Shown here: piece after piece, positions 1 to 11,400 of the stretch
How the letters are laid out: the number at the start of each line of letters is the position of its first letter
Position numbering within the stretch: position 1 is the first letter of the stretch
NCBI RefSeq assembly: GCF_016808335.1
Contig: NC_053149.1
Coordinates: 20,618,733 to 20,682,732 of the forward strand
Direction of reading: 5' to 3'
Origin: Panicum virgatum
Lineage: Eukaryota > Streptophyta > Magnoliopsida > Poales > Poaceae
Length of the DNA stretch: 64,000 nucleotides
The notes under the pieces: generated by a model
Database searches by the model: none
Told to the model about the DNA's origin: nothing
What the model saw: the letters and a program-made list of their open reading frames with translations, nothing else
Made by a program: the position numbers and the translations under genes

Positions 1-416
1 CGGAGCCACCACCCGTGAGGGAGGAGGAGGGAGACGAGCTCCCGATCCACCACCGGAGCGGGCCGGTCGAAGCAGGAGCCACGGCCGGAGGAGTGGCACA
101 GGAGGCCCCCACCCCCCCGCCCCGCTATAAAAATAACAAATTTCTAACAAATCATTTGGACAACTTTCTAGCTTGAAAATTGTTATTTTTATATCTCACA
201 AATGAAGTTGAGTTTGGACAAGATATTTTACAAGATTGTGTATCATCATATCATCTACATGTGTGATTTTTTTTGGTGAATTTAGACAACTTTTTTGCCA
301 TGGTTTGCACGGGTTTTCAAGAAGGTTGTGGTTTCCACTAGATATGTTCCCTTTTACATTTATATGTTCCTCTTTCTATTATAAGCCATTAATTGATCCA
401 TACATACATAATTCAG
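1..416. other. left flank, no gene recognised
   Basis: The first 120 bp are GC-rich and purine-heavy (runs such as gagggaggaggaggg). The composition then turns abruptly AT-rich after a run of C near 110-122. The AT-rich part reads like an intron or intergenic DNA and ends in a plausible 3' splice site (attcag) just before 417. No ORF here has recognisable protein character. Confidence 0.5.
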
Positions 417-551
417 GGATTGCATGATGTTAGAGTGGCAACTGTGATGCGGACTGTGAAGGTTTTAGCTCTCAGGCTTGAATACCTTCACCTGGATGTT
501 ATTATTAACTTCATGAAATGCTTTCCCTGCATGGAGAAGTTGTACATTAAG
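417..551 (+). CDS. single exon of an F-box/FBD-LRR-like protein (partial)
   Basis: A clean 45-codon exon lies between an acceptor-like attcag and a donor-like AAG|gttgca. The peptide includes TVKVLALRLEYLHLDVIINF followed by MKCFPCMEKLYIK. This resembles the leucine-rich strand that leads into the FBD region of the large grass F-box/LRR family, where hydrophobic residues alternate ahead of a CFPCMEKLYI motif. Such proteins are substrate receptors of SCF ubiquitin ligases. No F-box, start codon or downstream FBD exon is visible. The sequence after 670 is a retrotransposon, so this is either the end of a gene running in from the left or a gene fragment. The family call rests on motif memory only. 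Confidence 0.45.
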
Positions 552-699
552 GTTGCAATTCCTTTCATTTGTTGTTCAGTCTCAAATTTTTCTGTACTTT
601 CCTATGACTGCATCTTTGTTGTTCTGAAGATAGGTCTAATTATTTGTCTCTTTTCTTTATCTCTTCAAGACATATTTATGGGATGATGAGAACATGCCG

Positions 700-1930
700 G
701 GACCACCAGCTTGAACAGACGGGACCGCTTCTCTCCGGGATCCCCCAGGCTTCCTCGTCAAAACCTATTCGTACCTGGACTCCTGAACCGATCGATCTCT
801 CTGATTCTCTGTTTGATCAAGACTTCGACGAGTTCATGGAAAGCCTCGACAACCTCAAACCCTTCGATGACCTCGAGGATTGGTCAGAAGATGTCAACCA
901 TTTCATGGATGCCTTACGCCATCTGCCTTACATGGCTGACGCTCTATGGCAAGAAGCCAAGAGCAAAAATCCAGGTCGTACTCACTCGAGATTTGGTAGG
1001 CAAACCAATCTCAAATTCGAATACTCCTACAATTCAGACGACGAGCTGGACAATTTAATCCAGTTCAGCAAAGAGGCCGAAACCTAGTCGGACAAAAACT
1101 CCAATACCAATCAGGACTCCCTCCCAAACCTGATGATATATGCAACCCCGGAGGGCCGAACGGTGCGTCTGGAAAAGTCGGGGCTCAATAATTGATCCGC
1201 CGGGACATCTGGTCCTCGGATCGACGAGCTCCCATTCCAAGAAGGTGCCCCGTTGGACCCGCGGAACCCAAAGAAGGTCAGGACGTTGAAGATCTTTGCC
1301 GTGAAATACTCATGGTGCGCATTTCCGAGTTCCACGAATCAGATGATGATTCAATGGAGCGCCTCAACCTTGACGACTATAACTCTGATGACTACGACGA
1401 GTATCTCTCCAACAATATGGAAACTACTCCCACAGCGATCACCGAAGTCAAGGCTACCATCAAGAAAGACCCTCCCTTAGCTCCACCAGCCATAACGGTT
1501 ACTGTTCAGCTGGAAAGCAAGCCTGTGGCAGAGGATCTCTATGAACGCCGCCGTATCCGGAATAAAAAACAGGAGTGCAGTCGCCAGCGTGTTGCCGATC
1601 GTCGCAAAGGGTGACGACTACGACTACTCCAACAGCGATCTCCGCAATGTAATCAACATTGGGCGAGATGCACGCAACATCATCATCTCAAGGAAAAAGA
1701 AGCGTGAGGAAATTGAGGCTTATAGCCCTTTTTCCAACTATCGCATCCCAGAAAATGGCCCAGGATCTTTCAAGAAGCATAAGCATGTGAACACTGATTT
1801 TTAGGGAAATCATGTGATCAGCACCATGTAGAAGCGCTTGTTGGAGGAGATAGGATAAACAAGATGCTTCAACGCAAGTGTTTCTTGCACCCAAAAAGCT
1901 CCCACACAGTCTTCGAGTGTAACTCACTCC
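700..1930 (+). pseudogene. gag-like remnant of a Tat-type Ty3/gypsy element (element B)
   Basis: Fragments of one protein alternate between two reading frames, so several frameshifts are present. The pieces in order are an acidic stretch (DFDEFMESLDNLKPFDDLED, about 820-880), a second acidic stretch with many Asp and Ser (about 1320-1420), and an Arg-rich block leading to NIGRDARNIIISRKKKREEI and YSPFSNYRIPENGPG (about 1655-1760). A zinc-knuckle-like motif C-x2-H-x4-H-x4-C follows (CFLHPKSSHTVFEC, 1879-1920). The same motif with the same spacing occurs in element A at 20835-20876, which ties this remnant to the Tat lineage. No protease, reverse transcriptase or integrase follows: the sequence runs straight into the 3' noncoding repeats, so the pol region has been deleted. 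No 5' LTR is visible. Confidence 0.65.
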
Positions 1931-2290
1931 GTAAAGCTCTCGGAGCACCTTGGCTGAACAATACTCCACCAAGAGTCTAGTCGACTACCTAGTTGACTAG
2001 AAGTACTCCTAAATATTTCATATTTAGTCGTATAATCCACTGCACAAGTGTTTATTACTACGGGAAAGGGGTAGGTCCTAAGAGTTAGAGTTTGTCATCT
2101 TACAAGTCCTGTAATTGCAATAGTGGTAAATAATGTTGATTCTCATTTAAATCGACTACTCGACTCTCAATGATGCCCTACACCCTCCCTTTAAACTATT
2201 GCGAGTTCCTTGTCACCCTCAAAAAGATCTGGGACAACGATTGAGTAGTTTTTAGGCTATGGCCTAACAAGGGAGTTTCACCAAAAATTT
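1931..2290. other. noncoding spacer of element B
   Basis: No coding signal. The stretch contains repeated short tags of the form tcgactac/agtactc that recur through the untranslated parts of the Tat elements here. It leads directly into the 121-bp repeats, so I read it as 3' noncoding sequence of the deleted element. Confidence 0.5.
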
Positions 2291-2712
2291 TTCCATCTTG
2301 GGTAACCCGACGGGGTTAATCCTAATAGGTCAACTTTGGAGTTTACTCTAGTCCTCGAGTAGGACACCCCACCCGTTGGTTTGAGTAGGTTTTGGATATC
2401 TCCAAAAGTTTTTCCATCTTGGGTAACCCGACGGGGTTAATCCTAATAGGTTAACTTTGGAGGTTACTCCAGTCCTCGAGTAGGACACCCCACCCGCTGG
2501 CTCGGGTAGGTTTTGGATATCTCCAAAAGCTTTTCCATCTTGGGTAACCCGATGGAGTTAATCCTAATAGGTCAACTTTGGAGGTTACTCTAGTCCTCGA
2601 GTAGGACACCCCACCCACGGGCTCGGGTAGGCTTTGGATATCTCCAAAAGTTTTTCTATCTTGGGTAACCAAACGGGGTTAATCCTAATAGGTCAACTTT
2701 GGGGGTTACTCC
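2291..2712. repeat. 121-bp tandem repeats of element B, left block
   Basis: The phrase ttccatcttgggtaacccga recurs at 2291, 2412, 2533 and 2654, an exact 121-bp period, giving about 3.5 units. Each unit ends in a conserved ctcgagtaggacaccccacc segment. The block is cut after ggttactcc at 2712 by a solo LTR and resumes at 6616. A diverged version occurs in element A on both sides of its own solo LTR (25180-25477 and 29888-30060), so the repeats belong to the 3' noncoding region of this Tat family. Confidence 0.9.
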
Positions 2713-5700
2713 TGTGACACCCTAGGTGTCTGCATAGTAGAACTGTATTTATTTTGTGCATCATGTGCTTAAATTGCTTGCAAAAGGGTCTAATTTAAAA
2801 AAATTAAGGTTATTTGTGTAAATATGAATTAATACAAGGTCTTTCCTATAAATTAATTTGAATAGGATGTGCAAATGTTGCTTTTGCGGAGGGTTTATTT
2901 GCAAAATTCAGTGTAATCATTACTTGGTAGAAAGTTTTACTTTTTAGTCTAAAATTAAGGTGAATTTGCTTTAGAAAAGACAAAAGTCCATTAAATTCAA
3001 ATTCCCTTCTATGTTTTCAAAATAAATCTCCAACCTTTGGTCAAATAAATTTTTGCACAACATCAAAATTGTAGATCTTGAAAAGTTGAACAACTTTCAT
3101 GTTGGGCACTTTTTCATTTGAGCCCTAGTTTAGGAGTTATTTTTGTTTTACAGTTGGACCCCTGAACTTTTCAGAATTTGCAATTAGATCCACCCTTCAT
3201 CTTCCACCTCCCTCCCTCCCTGCTTCCTTTGCCGCCGGCGCAGAGCGGCGCCGCCCGCCGCCGAGGAGGGCCGCAGGCCAGCTCCTGCTTCCCCACCACC
3301 ACACGCGGCACCTCCGCGACCCCTTGGCCCCACTTCCCTCCGCGCTGGATCCCTCCTCCCCTCGCCACGTCGCCCAGTCGAGCTCCGCGGCAGCCACCTC
3401 GCCGCCGCCGTGGCTAGCTCGGGAGAGAGCCCCAGCTCCCCATCTCTTGTGCGCCTCAGCACCAGTGTACACCCCGCAACGCATTCCTCTCACTCTCTCG
3501 CCAGCTCCCCGCCCCGAACCCCCAGAACACTGCCGCCGTCCACTCGCACGTTGGCGAGCTTGATCTCACCGTAGCCCCGCTCCTCCACGACTCCTCCGCC
3601 CACGTAGACCCCGCCAATAGCTCCGCCTCGCTCTCGCGCAGCTCCCCGACCGCTCCTCGTTGCCTATCCTCGACCAGAACGCCCTCGCCGCCGATCCCGT
3701 ACGTCGACCGCCGCTGCTCGCCGTCGACGACCTCCTTACGGCCGCCTCCTCCTCGATCCAAACCTACCAGCAGGTAGCGCTCGGCGCTCTGAAGCTCCAC
3801 AGCCCCTCCACCCTCGCTGTCGGCGACTAGAGCCGCTGGAATCGGCCGGTCAAATCCCTCCCGCTGCTCTGACTCCAGCCAAGGGCCTTTCTGCAAGCAT
3901 TTTTTTCTTTCAAGGGGCCTAGCTGCAAGATTTCAATCCTTTTCTTTTTGTTTTTAGGCTGAACTTTGAAAATGTCTAGAAATTTGTAGAAGAATCAGAA
4001 AAATACAAATCCAAATGTTTTGGAATCCTTGTTACAAGGCTTACAACTTTTGTTACATGCGCATCTTCAGTTTAGGTCTGCTTTTTAATCCAGGAAAAAG
4101 AATAGAATAAATAGGCTTTAATTGTTCTAGGAGTTGTACTCAGTAATTTTATGTGATTTTTGGCTAGAAAGTGTCTTACAGTGCTACTAGTGTCTGGTAA
4201 AATTTTAAATCCTTTTTGACATCTTTAACTAGGTTAAAGTTTCAAGATTCCTAGATCTACTATTTTTGCTAATGTATTTGTGCTGGTAAAAATATTATAG
4301 TTATGAGTGCGAAACTTTTTCCAAGCTTGCATGTGACTAAAGCCTTGTTGTTACACAAGTTTGAGGAATTTTTGATCTGTTTAGATATATCTTTGAATTA
4401 ATTCTTGTTAAGTAGGCTTTAATTGTGATAAATAGTTTCCTTGCTTAGAAAATTCTGAGAATTTTTGTAGAACTCTATTTTTGTATACATGTCTGTAAAA
4501 TTTGAGAACCAGAAACATTATAAAACTTTCTGTACTAATTAGTTTTCCATATGTGGTTTAATTTTGCCAAAATTATTACTTTTGTTTTATGCCTAGATAA
4601 ATTCTGAAAAATTTATAGGATGTTCTTAAGCATATGAAGCATGTTTTGAAAAATGTTGAGCTTCATAGGTATGGTAGTTTGTTCTGTGGAAATTCATCTT
4701 TGTTTAAACATAATCTTCCTTGAGTATTTTTCATGTAATCATGCCTTACTGTTTTTAGCTAAGCTTTTTACTGCAAGCTGCTGATTAGATGTACTACCTT
4801 GCATAAATTTTGTAGCTGCAGAATCTGTTCTTAGCTTATGTTTTCAAATAATCAAAGTATTTCATGCTTTTTAGTTTGCTTTTAAAAACTGCCACCCAAT
4901 TCTTTTTATGAAGTAAAGTTAAAATTAGAACTACTCTATAAACGATTGCCCATATGCTAAGTATGATTGCTATTTGTTAGACTACAACTTTATTGTGAAG
5001 TGTGTATGTTATAATACGTTTCTTGCATCACATATAGATACGACTGTTTTATCGGACGGGACGTACGAGCTGATCCCGGATTCCGAAAAAGGTGATCCAG
5101 AAGCCCAGGCGAACGCTGCTACACTAAATGAAGACCCGGACCAAAGTCCAGAAGAGCCCAAGGCTAATTTAGCTAGCGACTACCGCGAAGGCAAGCCCCA
5201 GACATAAACCCAGTATTTAAAATTATGCACTTTATATACTACTTATTTGTGCATTTATAGTTCTTAGGATTTGAATTGAAACCCTAGATGCATGATCCTA
5301 GGAACCTATGTACTGAATCGTAGACTTGAGTTCGATTAATTGCTATGCTAATAGGACCGGTAAAAGTCGAGTGATTGCCTGTCACTCGCGAGCTCTATAG
5401 GAGTTGCTTGTTTACTTTCTGCAGTAACTATAAGGACGACGGACGGGGTCGTGTTCGATATCATGACCTTGGGTGAGACCCCGTCTGTATTGATGAATTC
5501 TGCTAAGGTCGCGGTGTGTTGTAGCGAAGGTTAAGTGTTTGAAAGTACTAGCCACATGCCGTAAATATGGTACGCGGTAAGCCTAGTAGCTGATCGGACC
5601 GGTGAGTGGATATACCTTTCACTCTCTCTTAGAGATATGTTTTTATTTATGTTTATGTTGCGCAACACCATGAGTGCAGGGAGGAAGTTGGTGCCCTGTA

Positions 5701-6615
5701 GTCGGGGAGAGTGACCCTATCCACAAGCCGGAATGAAAGGTTAACGGTTGTTTGGGAACGACCCGACGGTGTTCCAAACGTGTGTGTTAGGTTTACCTTG
5801 CAAGGTTGGAAATCCAATTCGAATCGTCCGTCTCTCGCGGATATTGAGACTGTTTGATCCCTTTGCCACACAGAGTAATAAGAGTTACATTATTTGATCA
5901 ATCTTGATGTTTGACTAAAGTTCTACCATGGTTGAGTAGAGTTAGTTGCTTACATAGAATGGATAATCAACTAGAATATTGAAAGCTAAAATATGAAATT
6001 AAGGACCTACTCTTTATTGCTTTTCAGCAAAAGAAAAACCAGAGCCTACAAAACCCTGCATAGTCTAGCTATGTGGACTAAGTATATCCGTTGATGGTTA
6101 AGTCTTGCTGAGTATTAGAATACTTAGTCTTACTGTTGAAACCTTTTTCAGGTATGAGTTTTGAGGACCAGATCGCTAGTCTGACTTGGCCTCCTGGCTG
6201 GTCAGTAGAGTGGGATCCGTCTTCGATCGGCAATGACCCCGACGAGTGATACCTTGCTTGGGCTAGCTTGGTGTCCTTTTGTGAGGTGTTGTAGCCGTCG
6301 TGTTTTCTTTCCGCTGCTTTAAACTTTGAACTTTAAACTTATGTCTTGTATAATGTTTTACTAAGTTTGGATCTATAATAATGTTTTAAACTTATTGTAA
6401 TAACTGTTAGGCCTGTGTTGTAAAATTATGGTTGTAATATCTCTGGACTCGCCATCGTGCGGTGTATACTTGTTCGATCCGAGAACCGGTGGTTGTATCG
6501 GGACGTTACCCGACATACCAAGAATTGTTCCGTTTGAAGTGCGTTTGAGCCGGTGTTGCCTTTAGGGTGATGGCCAGCGCACTTGAGCCGGGATAATTCA
6601 GGTGGTTCTGCCACA
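2713..6615 (+). mobile_element. solo LTR 1, long Tekay-like Ty3/gypsy type
   Basis: A 3.9-kb insertion begins TGTGACACCCTAGG and ends GGTTCTGCCACA, flanked by a perfect 5-bp duplication actcc (2708-2712 and 6616-6620). Removing it restores the 121-bp repeat. TG...CA ends, a 5-bp duplication and no gag-pol inside indicate a solo LTR. The length and start resemble the long LTRs of Tekay-type chromoviruses. The anatomy is gene-like: a GC-rich leader (3180-3890), an AT-rich intron-like stretch, an acceptor at 5031-5037 (catatag), and a short acidic ORF from 5038 to a stop at 5207 (DGTYELIPDSEKGDPEAQ). A second conserved stretch near 6155 encodes FEDQIASLTWPPGW. Solo LTR 2 is a close relative. Confidence 0.85.
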
Positions 6616-7015
6616 ACTCCAGTCCTCGAGTAGGACACCCCACCCAATGGCTTGGGTAGGTTTTGGATATCTCCAAAAGTTTTTCCATCTTGGGTAACCC
6701 GACAGTGTTAATCCTAATACATCAACTTTGGAGGTTACTCCAGTCCTCGAGTAGGACAACCCACTCGCTGGCTCGGGTAGGTTTTGGATATCTCCAAAAG
6801 TTTTTCCATCTTGGGTAATCCGACGGGGTTAATCCTAATAGGTCAACTTTGGAGGTTACTCTAGTCCTCGAGTAGGACAACCCACCCGCTGGCTCGGGTA
6901 GGTTTTGGATATCTTCAAAAGTTTTTCCATCTTGGGTATCCCAACGGGGTTAATCCTAATAGGTCAACTTTGGAGATTACTCCAGTCCGTAAGTAGGACA
7001 CCATACTCGTTTATT
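6616..7015. repeat. 121-bp tandem repeats of element B, right block
   Basis: Continuation of the array interrupted at 2712. ttccatct recurs at 6683, 6804 and 6925 with the same 121-bp period, and the last unit decays after about 7000. Together with the left block this is about seven units. Confidence 0.9.
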
Positions 7016-7570
7016 CGAGTAGATCATAATTCATGGCTTAAGTTTGGAAAGTATTTGTAGTTTTTCCCACTTGGTTAACCTTGAGAGGTTCAATCCTAAC
7101 CGGATAACTATACAAAGTTCTTTTCTAAAAAGAAAATTCCGCTTCGGTTACGGCCCGATCAGATAATTTTTTCAGTGCTTTTCCCACTTGGTTAATCTCG
7201 TGAGGTTCAATCCTAATCGGATAGCAATATTGAGCCTCTTTTCAAAGCAACTTACACAATGCAAATCTCGAGTAAAACAAAAGTCTTGATTCCATCTGCG
7301 TTCAAAAGATGAGCGGGAGCATGACACATTTTACGGAAGGAACATGTATTCTACTCGTACCACTAGAGCGAGTAGGCACATTGCTGCCAGACTTAAAGTA
7401 CTCACCCAGAGATACACAAGTAGTACTCGATCATTAAGGAAAAGAAATCCTTAAACTACCACTAAATACTCGGTACAAAAAGAACTCAAATTTGTACAAA
7501 ACAAGAGTATTTTTGCCACAAGGGCCCATCACAAGGTTTTACATCAAAAATTACAGAGAGCTCAGATTTA
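7016..7570. other. noncoding spacer of element B
   Basis: A diverged repeat phrase (ttcccacttggttaacc, then ttcccacttggttaatc about 120 bp later) continues the tandem pattern at low similarity. Many agtactcg/ctactcg tags follow. No coding potential was recognised. Confidence 0.5.
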
Positions 7571-7574
7571 AGGC

Positions 7575-10350
7575 TCACTGCTCCAAGCTGTCTAGAATCT
7601 TATCGGCTACTGGCGAAACCTCTCTAAGGTATTCCTCGAACCGGTTCTCTTCACAGTCGGGATTCATGCCTTCGCCAAGCAGAGCCAGGACTGATTGTGG
7701 CCAGTAGGACTTGACCAACTCGAGTACATTTGGTATGTACTGACGGGTGGTCGCCAAGATATACCTCATGATGCCCTGAGGAACCCTCCGTACCTTTTCC
7801 ACTAAGGCAAGTGGCACTTCTACATCTTCCTCGGCTACGTCCACCATGTCCACAATAGCTTGGGCTGCGACTTTCAACTCATCGAGCTCTTGTCGCAGCG
7901 CAGTGTTGGAATCTGATAAGCCTTTAACTTCCTGCATCATCTCGAGTAGCTGCTTGTCAGAATCCGCCGTGATCCTCTAAAGCTTCTCAATCTCATCTGC
8001 GTAACGGTACATAAGAATATTTAAATCAAGTACCGGACTCTCATGAATCTTTAACGACTCTCGGAGTTCTGCATACTTGGTCAGCAAATTCTTGTGAGTA
8101 TCAAAAAGCATAAAACTAATCGACTACTCGACAAAGTAGCTACTGGCCTATCTTCTCTTTGAAGCTCTTCTTATGCTTCTCCACCTGGGCAGCCTTCTCA
8201 GCTGACAGCTTTAGAACTTGTTCCCTTAGAGCAAGCAGCTCTGAGTCATTCTAGGGCTTGCTGCTCCCCTATTCTGCAATCTACTGGTCGCATCAAGCAA
8301 AAATTAGTAACCAATTACTCGATTTATAATATTAAGTACTCGATTGAATGATTACTTACCGCCAGAAGCCTCTGGCACTCAGAAACTTGAACTTGCACAA
8401 TATTCATGTTTTCTTGTGCAAGTTTGATCTTGTTTGCTGGCGGTGGGGTGCTTCCCGAAGGAATGGTAGAGGTACTCACCCCCACCACCAGCGATGCTCC
8501 AACATCTTGTTGTGGAGCATCCGCAATCTCCCCCACACGATCCTCTTGATTCCGAGGATCTAAGGAAAAATCCTTCGAGTAAGAATGTTGAGAGAATGGC
8601 AAAAATATCCAAAAAATCTAGAGGAGGGATAATGGGTTCACCTGCGGGAATATGCTCCTGCTGCAGTCGCTGCTCGTCCTCCACATCACGAAAAGGTGAA
8701 TCCCGCAACATGGAATCCGTCATCTCCTCTGCAGACTGAATGCCTATGTCAGGTGCACCATTGGGAACTTCATCCGTAGACTTGGGGGCTGTAGACATAT
8801 CACTGCTAGAACCCCTAGGTCCAAGGCTCGCCTTGCTACAAAAGGATGTCAAAACCTAAGTACTCGACATAAGACCAAAACCATGATAAAACATTAAGTA
8901 TGGAAATACTTACATGGTTGCCTTCCTTAACGGGAGCTTACGCGGCGCAGTAAGCTTGGGGAGGGGCTGAACAACCAGCGCTTGGCTAGCGGAAGCTCCT
9001 TTTCCTCCCTGGATGGCAGCATCTTCCTTGGAACTACCCGTCAAAGTAGTTTTCTTCAGCGGAGTAGTTTTTGTCCTACTTGATGGGTCCACTAGGGTGG
9101 AGGGGACTGTTGTTCCCACCCTAGTATCATCCCCAGATGAAGTCACTCGCGCTGCCTTGCCCGCTGGACTTAAAACAAGAAGCCAGATGTTAAAAAAAGC
9201 AACTCGATGAAACCCAGAAAGTAGTCGAGTACAAAGTAAAATGGCTTACATGGTGTCGACAGGCTGTGATGAAGCCCGATGTTTCTGTGTGACTGAACAA
9301 GGCCCTTTTGGATGACTAGCCCTAACGCTATCGTTAGGGCTGGGGCTTCGCTCCCTATTCTCCTCTTCGCCAGTTGACCTCCCAGCTTCTGCACGACCAA
9401 ACCCATTGTCAGAACTATCTTCCATATCAGGAGAATCTTCAGGATCTGGCTCTAGCTGCAGATGAGTGCTGGGAAGAAGATGGAAAGGGAGAGGTATGCC
9501 TGGCAAAAGAGGACTGCTCCTATACACATTCACGTCCTCCTGATTAGAAGCAAAGTTGTCAGATATATAATATCTACAGACAAAGTACTCGAAACATAAA
9601 TCGACCACTTATTTATATACCTGTTTCAGAGGATTCAAGACGGAAAAGGTGTTGGGCATATGTGGAATATGCTCCACCTTATCAAATAGTCGCTATACCC
9701 GACGCAGTGCTTCTCCGTTTGAGATTTCTGCAGTCGAGCACCGCTACGGGTCACCTGTTCCTTTATACTCAAAACCAAATGTCACCCGGGCTTGCAGAGG
9801 CTGGATTCTATGCTTCATCCAATCCATTACCATAGATTCTCCGGTTATCTGGTTTTGCTTCAGATCCGCAATCCGCTTGAGCAGATCTGAGATCTGGCTT
9901 TCATCTGTCGGCTTCTTCTTCCATTCAGGCCTCCTAATTGGGGCCCCCGGAGCAATCACTGGAAGAGAGTTGTCGTGGTTTCCAATGTAAAATCATTTTT
10001 ACTTTCAGTCGATTACTTTTCGGGATAGATTATAGGGGATATACACTGCATCCATCCCCTGTCTAAGTTGAATACCCGCACCTCCAACTACATACAGATC
10101 TCTAGAGTTGGGTTGGGGCTTGAGATGGAAAATATGGCCAAAAAGCTCAAAATGGGGCTCGATGCCCAAAAAAGCTTCGCAAAAATGCACGAAGATAGAA
10201 ATATGAACAAAGGAATTGGGGGTAAGATGATGCAACTGGATTCAATAATAGTACAGAAGTCCAGAGAAGAAATTAAAACAGGGAAGACCCAATCCCTGTT
10301 CAAAATATGGAGCAAAAGCAATAATTTCGCCCGTATTCTCATACGGATGA
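7575..10350 (-). pseudogene. antisense accessory ORF of element B, putative gypsy-type transposon protein (Transposase_28-like)
   Basis: A decayed minus-strand protein gene lies opposite to its parent element. From the N-terminal side it shows HHLTPNSFVHISIFVHFCEA and LKPQPNSRDLYVVGGAGIQL (10235-10040), the core of the grass family catalogued as putative gypsy-type transposon. MKHRIQPLQARVTFGFEYKG (about 9800-9860) follows, then Ser/Pro/Asp-rich low-complexity segments (9600-8330). The end is a coiled-coil and C-terminal block containing AAQAIVDMVD and LELVKSYWPQ (7940-7690). Frames change many times, so it is not translatable. The N-terminus is missing because an LTR was inserted at 10350. 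The homologous ORF of element A (30245-32499) has the same order of blocks. Antisense accessory ORFs between pol and the 3' LTR are a known trait of Tat-lineage elements; their function is not established. Confidence 0.75.
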
Positions 10351-10766
10351 TGTAGGTGTTTAGCCGCCAAGCCTACTGAGGGATACCCTTAGCTGTATGA
10401 TTGTAGGCAAGGGATCGACTAGCTCTAGAATTCAATGGTGCAAGGAACATAAGGATTTAGACAAGTTCGGGCCGCGAGGTGCGTAATACCCTATGTTCTG
10501 TGTGGTTGCTTGTATTACCTTAGAGGTTGTATGTTTCGAGGGGGTCCCTGCCCGCCCTTATATACTCTGGGAGGACAGGATTACATGGAAAGTCCTAGCC
10601 GAGTACTGTTGGAGTCCTACTACAACCAGACTAGGTAGTTTCCTTGTACAACAGCTAGTCCTACGCCTATTCGGGTAGTTACAAAAGAGGTAAGTACATC
10701 CATGTGCTATCCCTTACTCTAGAATATTCTATGCCTATGAGTAGTCCCGCTGCCCTGGGTCTAACA
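10351..10766 (-). mobile_element. 3' LTR of a minus-strand Tat element (element C)
   Basis: Read on the minus strand this 416-bp segment begins TGTTAGACCC and ends with ACACCTACA. It aligns end to end with the two LTRs of element A (19055-19470 and 33045-33462), with clear divergence. It carries the same TATA-like segment (agtatataagggcggg on the minus strand, about 10557-10572). The polypurine tract lies on its right side (10767-10780), so the body of element C extends rightward. The LTR interrupts the accessory ORF of element B. The partner 5' LTR is not found in the window. Confidence 0.85.
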
Positions 10767-11400
10767 AGCCCCCGAGCTCTTCATAGCCGAGTCCTGCAGT
10801 CATCGAGTACTTCTGAAGGCGTCTTCGAGTGCATCGAGTGCTCTGAACATCTCATCGAGTGCTTCTGAGTCCTTAATCGAGTGTTTCGAGTAGTCTTCCA
10901 AGTACTTCTGGTTGCTTCGACCTGTGAGGTGCTCAATGCCCCAGAAATCTTCCTTTTTATATGGTGCGCGATGTACTCACGCTCCATATGGAGTAGCCCC
11001 CGAGCTTAGGTTGAGTCGCAGAATCAGGCTGAGGGTCAAATCAGTCTTCAATCTTCTGATCTTTATCTTCCAAGAATTTGAAAAATATGCCATCGATGAC
11101 ATGTGTCCCGCAGCCGCTGAGCCTTGAATCCAAATTCCAAGATTTGGAATTAAGGATCAAAAAGTCGTGGCACACGGTGTAGAATTTTTCTCGCCTCCAG
11201 TCTTCACATGCAACAGCATCGAGTAGTTTGGCGACGTCCAGCCCCCGAGCTTGTGAGCTAGGAGAAGTGTAGAAGCCACATCGAGTAGTTGTCGGTGCCC
11301 AGCCCCCGAGCCTGGGAGCTAGCGAAGGCATCGTAGATGTGCCGAGTGATCTAGAGAGTTGTCGCCTCACCCGATAGCATATTCCAGGTCTGATCTCCTA
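10767..11400 (-). other. polypurine tract and pre-LTR region of element C
   Basis: The plus strand reads agcccccgagctc next to the LTR, which on the minus strand is a gagctcgggggct polypurine tract that primes plus-strand DNA synthesis. The next 300 bp match, in reverse, the region before the 3' LTR of element A (about 32760-33044). Shared features are the ctgattctgcga segment, the ccgagctta/taaggctcggggg block and repeated cgagtactt tags. Two more ccccgagc blocks occur at 11242-11247 and 11303-11308, so the polypurine motif is repeated upstream. Confidence 0.7.

Noticed and set aside
3171..3896. Protein-coding genes in the GC-rich leader of solo LTR 1 (both strands)
   Set aside because: Frames overlap on both strands, are Pro/Arg/Ser-rich, mostly start at non-ATG codons, and do not hold their frame in solo LTR 2.
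2713..6615. DNA transposon or MITE (TGTG...CACA inverted ends)
   Set aside because: The inverted similarity is only a few bases, while the TG...CA ends, 5-bp duplication, length and close relatives in both orientations fit a solo LTR.
9649..9990. Plus-strand 113-codon ORF
   Set aside because: It is the shadow of the antisense accessory ORF on the minus strand (RIQPLQ block).
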